Part shown: positions 5,900-9,699 of the stretch, in pieces
How positions within the stretch are numbered: position 1 is the first letter of the stretch
How the letters are laid out: each line of letters starts with the position of its first letter
Assembly (NCBI GenBank): GCA_020433835.1
Contig: JAGRBY010000241.1
Location: forward strand, 1 to 9,699
Length of the DNA stretch: 9,699 nucleotides
Direction of reading: 5' to 3'
From: Anaerolineae bacterium
Lineage (GTDB): Bacteria; Chloroflexota; Anaerolineae; 4572-78; J111
Program-made: the position numbers and the translations under genes
The notes under the pieces: model-generated
The model's input: only the letters and a program-made list of their open reading frames with translations
Database searches by the model: none
What the model was told of the DNA's origin: nothing

Positions 5900-7919
5900 G
5901 ATGAGGTACCTCCACGATTACTCGGGTGCCATTATTTGGCTGCGACTCGATTCGACAATATCCACCCACAGCCGCAGCGCGTTCAGTCATGGTGATCAAG
6001 CCCCAATGCTGTTTTTTGGCAGGATCAGTTTGACTTACTGTCTCAAACCCTTTTCCATCATCGTTGACAATGAGGTAAACCATGCCATTATAACTGTTTA
6101 TGCTTACGGTGGCTAAATTAGGCTGAGCATGTTTTGCAACATTGGTTAGAGCTTCCTGAACAATGCGAAATAGGGAGTCTTCTACAGGCGGAGAGAGACG
6201 GGGAGATAACTCTTCAGCATCAATATTTACCGTAAAATTGACGCGAGACGCAAAAATCCGACAGTACCAACGTAGTGCTGCAATAAGCCCATAATCGTCT
6301 AAAATCTGTGGACGTAAATTTGCCATGACATCGCGAATGCGATCACCCGTTTGTGAGATGATATCTAATGAATCTTGGATGCGCTGTTGAATAGTATCGA
6401 GAGAAGTTTTTGAGTCATCAAATAGCTGTGCTTGAATAATATTAAGATTAAGGTCGAGCGCTGTTAAATTTTGCCCTACTTGGTCGTGAAGCTCTTGGGT
6501 TAGGGCTTTTCGTTCAACCTCTTGCGTGTTGGCTAGCTGCCTGGTTAAAGCTTGAAGCTGTTCTCGCTGTTTGTTGACGGCGTCAAACAGTTGATCGCGC
6601 TCTTTTTCAAAGCGTATTCGCTCGGTGATATCTTGCCCAATAGCCAGCAGCCCTATTATTTTATTATTGGAATCTTTCAACGTTTTATCGTACCACTCAA
6701 TTGCCCGCATGTTTCCGGATTTTGTTATTATCGAGTTAACTTTCCCCTTGGTTTGGACATTATTGATTGCTTGAGAGAAGCGCCATCGCGCCTGCTTTCG
6801 TTCTTCAGAAGGCACAAACGTTGTAACCCAATTTTTGCCTTTTACTTCGTTCAGTTTGTAGCCTGAAATCTCCTCTAGATAGTGGTTGAAGCGAATAATA
6901 TGCCCAGTTTTATTGAGCACTAAAATAATGACTTGAGCTGTGTCGATGATACCTTCGGCAAAATCTTTACCCTGCTGAAGCGCTTCTTCTGCCATCTTTA
7001 AATGGGTAACATCACGATTCATACCTACTAAGCCGGCAACTTGTCCATCAGAACCGCGGATTGGAATTTTTGTAATTAAAATTCTTTTTTGATTACCCGT
7101 CAACGGATCGATAAATGGCTCCATATGGCTAATCAATGATTCGCCTGATTGAAGCAGTGTCTGTTCATCTTGGTATGCCTGTTGCGCCAAATGAGGGTAG
7201 GCAAAATCAAAATCAGTTTTGCCGATAACCTCTTGAGGTGACGATGCTCCCAAGCGGCGTCTTAATGGTTCGTTGATGAGTATAAACCGGCCTTGGTTAT
7301 CCTTCACGTAAATGTCGTCCGGTAAATGATCGATGAGGGTGCGCAGCAAATTGTGTTCTTTAGTCAGCTGTTCTTCATGCAGCTTGTGTTCAGTAATATC
7401 TTGAGCAACACCGTAAATGGTTTCCACTTTTCGATGATTATGATCCAAAATTGGATAGCTGATATCGCGAAACCAGCGGGTCTGTTTATCATTATCAACA
7501 ATCTTGAATTCGCTCACATCGATTTGCCCTGCTAAAAGTTGTTGCAGGCGATGATGAGCTATATTTTTGTCTCTGGGGTGAATGATTGCCGGAATAATAT
7601 CATCATGTTTATGATATTTAGCCGGCGGGGTATTGATTATCCGGCTGATGGAGTCTGTTGCCCACTCAAGCTCTACTTTTTCATCTGTCTCAACCTTAAG
7701 GGAATAAGCGTATTCGGTGCAGATATCGAGAAGTAGGCGGTATCGTTCTTCTGAGTGACGCAGCTCCGGAAGGAGTTTTTCGAGGTTATCAATATGCGCT
7801 TGTAGTTTGCGGTTTTGCTCCACCATATTTACATAGTTGCTGTTATTGCTTGGTGAAGCGTTACCGTTACTGAAATAGCCACATAGTATTTTCAGTAACG
7901 TTCTAATGGATTTCAGCAT
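5877..7919 (-). CDS. Soluble multi-PAS sensor histidine kinase (HisKA_3 / NarX-DegS type)
   Basis: Autophosphorylating sensor kinase of 680 residues that should donate phosphate to the overlapping NarL-type regulator. No convincing transmembrane segment or signal peptide is visible, so it probably senses a cytosolic signal. After a short coiled-coil-like stretch (32-60) come three PAS/PAC modules at about 58-178, 190-307 and 318-436. Each ends in a PAC-type motif: GVAQDITEHK, GMNRDVTHLK and AIGQDITERI. A coiled coil leads to the HisKA_3 dimerisation helices with phospho-acceptor H478 in QELHDQVGQNL. The ATPase domain has the N box EALTNVAKHA (N593), DDGKGF (620-625) and GLITMTERA (640-648), and finishes near residue 672. 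The ATG is preceded by AAAGAGG with seven bases between. No PAS cofactor ligand can be named from sequence alone, so the signal is unknown. Confidence 0.95.
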   Translation of the reverse strand: MLKSIRTLLKILCGYFSNGNASPSNNSNYVNMVEQNRKLQAHIDNLEKLLPELRHSEERYRLLLDICTEYAYSLKVETDEKVELEWATDSISRIINTPPAKYHKHDDIIPAIIHPRDKNIAHHRLQQLLAGQIDVSEFKIVDNDKQTRWFRDISYPILDHNHRKVETIYGVAQDITEHKLHEEQLTKEHNLLRTLIDHLPDDIYVKDNQGRFILINEPLRRRLGASSPQEVIGKTDFDFAYPHLAQQAYQDEQTLLQSGESLISHMEPFIDPLTGNQKRILITKIPIRGSDGQVAGLVGMNRDVTHLKMAEEALQQGKDFAEGIIDTAQVIILVLNKTGHIIRFNHYLEEISGYKLNEVKGKNWVTTFVPSEERKQARWRFSQAINNVQTKGKVNSIITKSGNMRAIEWYDKTLKDSNNKIIGLLAIGQDITERIRFEKERDQLFDAVNKQREQLQALTRQLANTQEVERKALTQELHDQVGQNLTALDLNLNIIQAQLFDDSKTSLDTIQQRIQDSLDIISQTGDRIRDVMANLRPQILDDYGLIAALRWYCRIFASRVNFTVNIDAEELSPRLSPPVEDSLFRIVQEALTNVAKHAQPNLATVSINSYNGMVYLIVNDDGKGFETVSQTDPAKKQHWGLITMTERAAAVGGYCRIESQPNNGTRVIVEVPHRDNDRIS

Positions 7920-8019
7920 GGATCAACCTCTTTGTTGCATGCCGCATTATTAGGATACGGTTAGGTAAACCCTTTTCGTCTAGGAAAAGCAATACAATAA
8001 CGGACCATGTCGTGTTGAT

Positions 8020-8047
8020 CTGATAGCGAAAGATTTCTATCTATCAA
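8020..8047 (-). promoter_or_regulatory. Weak promoter/dyad candidate upstream of the sensor kinase
   Basis: On the minus strand TTGATA (8047-8042) and TATCAG (8025-8020) are separated by 16 bases, about 100 bases before the kinase ATG. The same bases form an inverted repeat, CTATCA (8041-8046) with TGATAG (8021-8026). The -10 match is poor, so this is only a candidate promoter/operator in the 262-base gap before the kinase gene. Confidence 0.2.
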
Positions 8048-8110
8048 TTTACAAACAGTGCTTGAGAATTTTCTGATTTTGAATATCTTTCATTTTAGAA
8101 AAATAGGAAG

Positions 8111-8161
8111 CCTTATGTGCTGTCTGAAACAGATTTTTAATAAAACAGGCAGCACATAAGG
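8111..8161 (-). terminator. Large hairpin, probable terminator of the 102-residue gene
   Basis: CCTTATGTGCTGTCTG (8111-8126) pairs with CAGGCAGCACATAAGG (8146-8161): 16 positions with one mismatch, around a 19-base A/T-rich loop. It begins 21 bases after the stop of the small minus-strand gene. On that strand the stem is followed by CTTCCTATTTTT, so the T-run is delayed by about six bases. It may therefore be a terminator, an mRNA-stabilising hairpin, or a small repeat element. Confidence 0.55.
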
Positions 8162-8181
8162 AAGGTACAACAACGATCCAA

Positions 8182-8490
8182 TTACGACTCTTCTCCTGGT
8201 CGGCCTGTACTTGGATAGCCATCCCAGTCAATTGCCGTTATTTTTAATAGTTGATAAATAGCCTCATCAAGCGCAACATCAGCCTCAGGAACCCCCAATT
8301 CTACCCAGCGTCTTATATGATCACTGAGTCGGGCAGCGAAAGCCTGGGCGAAGGGCTGAAATACGCCTTGTGTATCGGCCTCAATGAGTTTAGCCAGAGT
8401 GTGACTGGCTGCCGGATTGCCACTGATGATATCTTGGGCTAGAGCATTTGTCATGCTTTGTACATCAATTTCAATTGTTTCAAAATACAT
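8182..8490 (-). CDS. Uncharacterised 102-residue protein
   Basis: I do not recognise this family. The protein is mostly predicted alpha-helical and acidic, with no signal peptide, membrane segment or Cys cluster. It opens with a possible beta strand (MYFETIEIDV), then helices at about 11-35 and 42-65 (QPFAQAFAARLSDHIRRWVE), and ends in a Gly/Pro-rich acidic tail (DGYPSTGRPGEES). The ATG has an excellent ribosome site, GGAGG with seven bases between. The upstream DNA carries a CRP/FNR-like palindrome and the downstream DNA a large hairpin, consistent with a real, singly transcribed gene. It lies between a receiver-only gene and the sensor kinase but is separated from both by regulatory-looking gaps. 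Codon phase and the ribosome site make it likely real; function unknown. Confidence 0.7.
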   Translation of the reverse strand: MYFETIEIDVQSMTNALAQDIISGNPAASHTLAKLIEADTQGVFQPFAQAFAARLSDHIRRWVELGVPEADVALDEAIYQLLKITAIDWDGYPSTGRPGEES

Positions 8491-8524
8491 GGTTCCGCCT
8501 CCACTTTAATTTTAGTATAAAGTA

Positions 8525-8584
8525 AAACTGGTCTATACGCCCCGGACGTTTGGGGAGTATTTAACCTGTATAACCAGCCAGTTT
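8525..8584. repeat. Nested imperfect inverted repeats in the leader of the 102-residue gene
   Basis: Three nested pairs can be drawn: AAACTGG (8525-8531) with CCAGTTT (8578-8584), TATAC (8534-8538) with GTATA (8568-8572), and CCCC (8540-8543) with GGGG (8552-8555). The arms are short and the internal spacing asymmetric, so this could be a folded 5' leader RNA, a protein-binding dyad, or chance. Confidence 0.35.
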
Positions 8585-8601
8585 GTGACAAATATCACAA
8601 A
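8582..8601. promoter_or_regulatory. CRP/FNR-family operator-like palindrome
   Basis: TTTGTGACAAATATCACAAA is a perfect 7-bp inverted repeat with a 6-base spacer, matching the classic TGTGA-N6-TCACA half-site arrangement bound by CRP/FNR-family regulators. Its centre is about 100 bases upstream of the ATG at 8490, a reasonable distance for controlling that gene. No regulator of this family is encoded in the window, so the assignment rests on the motif alone. Confidence 0.55.
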
Positions 8602-8612
8602 TAAAGAGGTAA

Positions 8613-8647
8613 AAAATTACCTTCATAATTTTAACGAAGGCAATTTT
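8613..8647 (-). terminator. Terminator-like inverted repeat, possibly ending the receiver transcript
   Basis: AAAATTACCTTC (8613-8624) and GAAGGCAATTTT (8636-8647) pair over 12 positions with one mismatch around an 11-base loop. On the minus strand GAAGG is followed by TAATTTTTT, resembling an intrinsic terminator, about 160 bases after the stop of the receiver gene at 8806. The stem is A/T-rich, so strength is uncertain. Confidence 0.4.
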
Positions 8648-8680
8648 GAATACCAATAGCATATGAGTTACGAAGTTCAA

Positions 8681-8765
8681 AAGGTGACAGTCACTGGACA
8701 ATAATAAATCGCCCTATTTGAGCTAAACGGACGTACATTCTCAATCAAAAAGTGACTGTCACCTT
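8681..8765. repeat. 85-bp element with perfect 15-bp terminal inverted repeats (MITE/REP-like)
   Basis: AAGGTGACAGTCACT (8681-8695) and AGTGACTGTCACCTT (8751-8765) are perfect inverted copies around a 55-base non-coding centre. Each arm is itself palindromic (GTGAC-A-GTCAC). The 5-base word GTTCA occurs just outside both ends (8675-8679 and 8766-8770), with one extra A on the left, like a near-flush target duplication. There is no transposase inside. It could be a small non-autonomous mobile element, a REP-type hairpin, or paired operators. Confidence 0.6.
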
Positions 8766-8805
8766 GTTCATTCGCTCAACTGCGGAAGTCATATAGCAAT
8801 AAGTT

Positions 8806-9183
8806 TTAGCTATTTTTAATTTTTGTATCCATAGCGTGCAGAGCATCTAATAGACGTGAGGGTGAGTCGACTTTGCTAACAAAGGCGTTTGCCCCTGCTT
8901 TTAGGGCTTGCCGTTGCCCTCCTGGCCAATTGCTGAGTGCAATAACCTGCAAGTTAGGGCACGTTTTTCTAAGGGTAGACAAGGGGTCAGTAGGTGATAG
9001 GCCTGGTAATTCCCAATCAAGAAGTACCAGGTCAGGTAGCCTTGCACGAGTTTGTTGCACTAAACTCTCGGCATCACTCGCTTCACCAACGACCAGCATG
9101 TTCATCTCGTGGTCTAGCAGTATATGGAGTGCTTGACGCACTTGGCTTTCATCATCAGCTAAAATTACACGCACTTGAGGCAT
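8806..9183 (-). CDS. Receiver-only (CheY-like) response regulator
   Basis: A 125-residue stand-alone phospho-acceptor protein with no output domain. All key residues are present: D10/D11 in ILADDES, the phospho-Asp D56 in LVLLDWELPG, the switch Ser S84 in VIALSNW, and K104 in AFVSK. It should be phosphorylatable and is closer to NarL-type receivers than to single-domain CheY of chemotaxis, as if a NarL regulator had lost its DNA-binding half. The ATG is preceded by a modest AAAGAG site. It lies 141 bases downstream of a NarL-type regulator on the same strand, so it may be co-transcribed with it or have its own promoter. Its kinase is not evident; the PAS kinase at 5877-7919 is the only one in view. 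Confidence 0.9.
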   Translation of the reverse strand: MPQVRVILADDESQVRQALHILLDHEMNMLVVGEASDAESLVQQTRARLPDLVLLDWELPGLSPTDPLSTLRKTCPNLQVIALSNWPGGQRQALKAGANAFVSKVDSPSRLLDALHAMDTKIKNS

Positions 9184-9193
9184 ACTCTTTGGC

Positions 9194-9217
9194 TAAGTTT
9201 AGTGTTTTAAGTTTAGT
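9194..9217. repeat. 10-bp tandemly spaced direct repeat before the receiver gene
   Basis: TAAGTTTAGT occurs at 9194-9203 and again at 9208-9217, a 14-base period, beginning 10 bases upstream of the ATG at 9183. It may be a protein-binding site overlapping the translation leader or simple A/T-rich drift. Confidence 0.4.
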
Positions 9218-9236
9218 TTAAAAGTTTTACAGACAC

Positions 9237-9266
9237 ACTAGGCACATGAAGGGGATGTCACCTAGT
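9237..9266. repeat. Stem-loop between the NarL-type regulator and the receiver gene
   Basis: ACTAGG (9237-9242) pairs with CCTAGT (9261-9266), and ACAT (9244-9247) pairs with ATGT (9255-9258) inside it, leaving a 7-base loop. There is no T-run behind it on the minus strand, so it is not a standard terminator. It could be a processing or leader structure. Confidence 0.35.
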
Positions 9267-9324
9267 CAGTTGGATGGTTTTTTATAGAACGGTAGCAAAA
9301 TGGTTAAGAGTATCAACTGATTGC

Positions 9325-9699
9325 TCAAGCAACCAGATTGTATTTTATCGCCAATGCCGCGGCTTCCGTGCGGCTGTGTGCTCCCAGCTTAGAAAGAATG
9401 TTGCTTACATGAAATCGCACAGTTGATTGACTGATCATCATCTTTTTGGCGATTTCTCCATTGTTTAAACCTTTTACAAGTAAAGGTAAAACCTGTTGTT
9501 CGCGTTCGGTCAAATCAAGGCCAATATGACGGGGATGCGTTGCGGCATCTAATAGGGCCTGAGCTGCCTCGGGAGCCAAGGTAGAGCGACCAGCGTTGGC
9601 TAAGCGAATGGCTTCGGCCAATTCATCGGCCGTGACATCTTTTAATAGGTAGCTGGTGGCTCCGGCTTCTAAGGCGCGTTGAACTAAATTTTGTTCTCG
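9325..9699 (-). CDS. NarL/FixJ-family response regulator, 5' part cut by the window edge
   Basis: Only the last 124 residues are in the window, and the frame is open to base 9699, so the start and the phospho-Asp lie outside. The visible part begins near the end of the receiver (QRALEAGATSYLLKD, with the conserved Lys). It runs through a linker to a LuxR-type helix-turn-helix: LTEREQQVLPLLVKGLNN, then SQSTVRFHVSNILSKLGAHS, the recognition helix. It ends in LVA. This is a second DNA-binding regulator, distinct in sequence from the one at 5249-5899. It is transcribed toward the receiver-only gene at 8806-9183. The family call is secure; partner kinase and targets are unknown. Confidence 0.92.
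   Translation of the reverse strand, partial: REQNLVQRALEAGATSYLLKDVTADELAEAIRLANAGRSTLAPEAAQALLDAATHPRHIGLDLTEREQQVLPLLVKGLNNGEIAKKMMISQSTVRFHVSNILSKLGAHSRTEAAALAIKYNLVA

Larger units (their letters stand above)
8491..8805. other. 315-base intergenic stretch with several dyad structures
   Basis: No convincing coding frame is visible. From left to right it holds the leader and ribosome site of the 102-residue gene, a nested imperfect dyad (8525-8584), a perfect CRP/FNR-like palindrome (8582-8601), a terminator-like inverted repeat (8613-8647), and an 85-bp element with 15-bp inverted ends (8681-8765). This is much more symmetry than in the other gaps of the window. Confidence 0.7.

Noticed and set aside
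5903..5912. GAGGTACCTC palindrome before the NarL-type regulator
   Set aside because: It contains the Shine-Dalgarno sequence and lies inside the kinase coding region; with no loop it cannot form a hairpin, so it is most likely coincidental.
5643..6116. 157-codon plus-strand open frame antisense to the kinase/regulator junction
   Set aside because: It lies wholly opposite two well-supported genes, lacks a family pattern, and reflects the codon use of the real strand.
6552..6866. 104-codon plus-strand frame antisense to the kinase gene
   Set aside because: It is opposite the third PAS module and linker of the kinase, with hydrophobic composition typical of antisense frames and no ribosome site noticed.
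7971..7990. Small CTTTTC/GAAAAG hairpin upstream of the sensor kinase
   Set aside because: Six-bp A/T-rich stem without a T-run; too weak to call a terminator or operator.
8049..8231. 60-codon minus-strand frame overlapping the end of the 102-residue gene
   Set aside because: It overlaps the better-supported gene in another frame and runs straight through the large hairpin at 8111-8161; no recognisable domain.
8793..8820. ATAGC/GCTAT hairpin followed by TTTTT on the plus strand at the end of the receiver gene
   Set aside because: The T-run is on the plus strand, where no gene ends; the 5-bp A/T-rich stem is weak and overlaps the coding end of the minus-strand gene.
8873..9221. Plus-strand frames opposite the receiver-only gene
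   Set aside because: Shadows of a complete receiver with all conserved residues on the other strand.

Overview
The window reads as ordinary bacterial chromosome of moderate G+C (roughly mid-40s % by eye, not counted). The PPK1 and nucleotidyltransferase sequences, the cytosolic multi-PAS HisKA_3 kinase paired with a NarL-type regulator, and the many receiver-only proteins resemble what is common in Chloroflexota (Anaerolineae/Caldilineae-like). That assignment is an inference from sequence style, not a database match. No tRNA, rRNA, CRISPR array, transposase or phage gene was seen.

Layout. Positions 46-2301 (+) encode a full-length polyphosphate kinase, Ppk1. It converges on a minus-strand operon, and the two share a bidirectional hairpin terminator at 2347-2383. 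That operon, read from about 4946 down to 2416, has four genes: a receiver-only protein, a degenerate pseudo-receiver, a DinB/ClbS-like four-helix protein, and a mannose-1-phosphate guanylyltransferase-like sugar nucleotidyltransferase. The last three genes are joined by 4-base overlaps. Upstream of it is a two-gene signalling operon: a 680-residue soluble kinase with three PAS domains (7919-5877) and its overlapping NarL/FixJ response regulator (5899-5249). A strong terminator at 5024-5088 ends it, with a possible 61-codon reading frame running into that hairpin.

Positions 8111-8805 hold a small uncharacterised gene (8490-8182) with a large hairpin behind it. In front of it is a regulatory intergenic stretch with a perfect CRP/FNR-like palindrome, a nested dyad, a terminator-like inverted repeat, and an 85-bp element bounded by perfect 15-bp inverted repeats and near-flanked by a 5-bp direct repeat. 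The right end has another receiver-only protein (9183-8806) and the 3' part of a second NarL-type regulator cut by the window edge (9325-9699).

How it may fit together (inference): one visible soluble sensor kinase sits among five receiver-type proteins, two of which have DNA-binding outputs. Two others are co-transcribed with an enzyme that makes an activated sugar for surface polysaccharide or glycosylation. Signal branching from one kinase onto several receivers, linked to sugar-nucleotide supply, is the most distinctive theme. I did not find clear evidence of an entirely new type of system.
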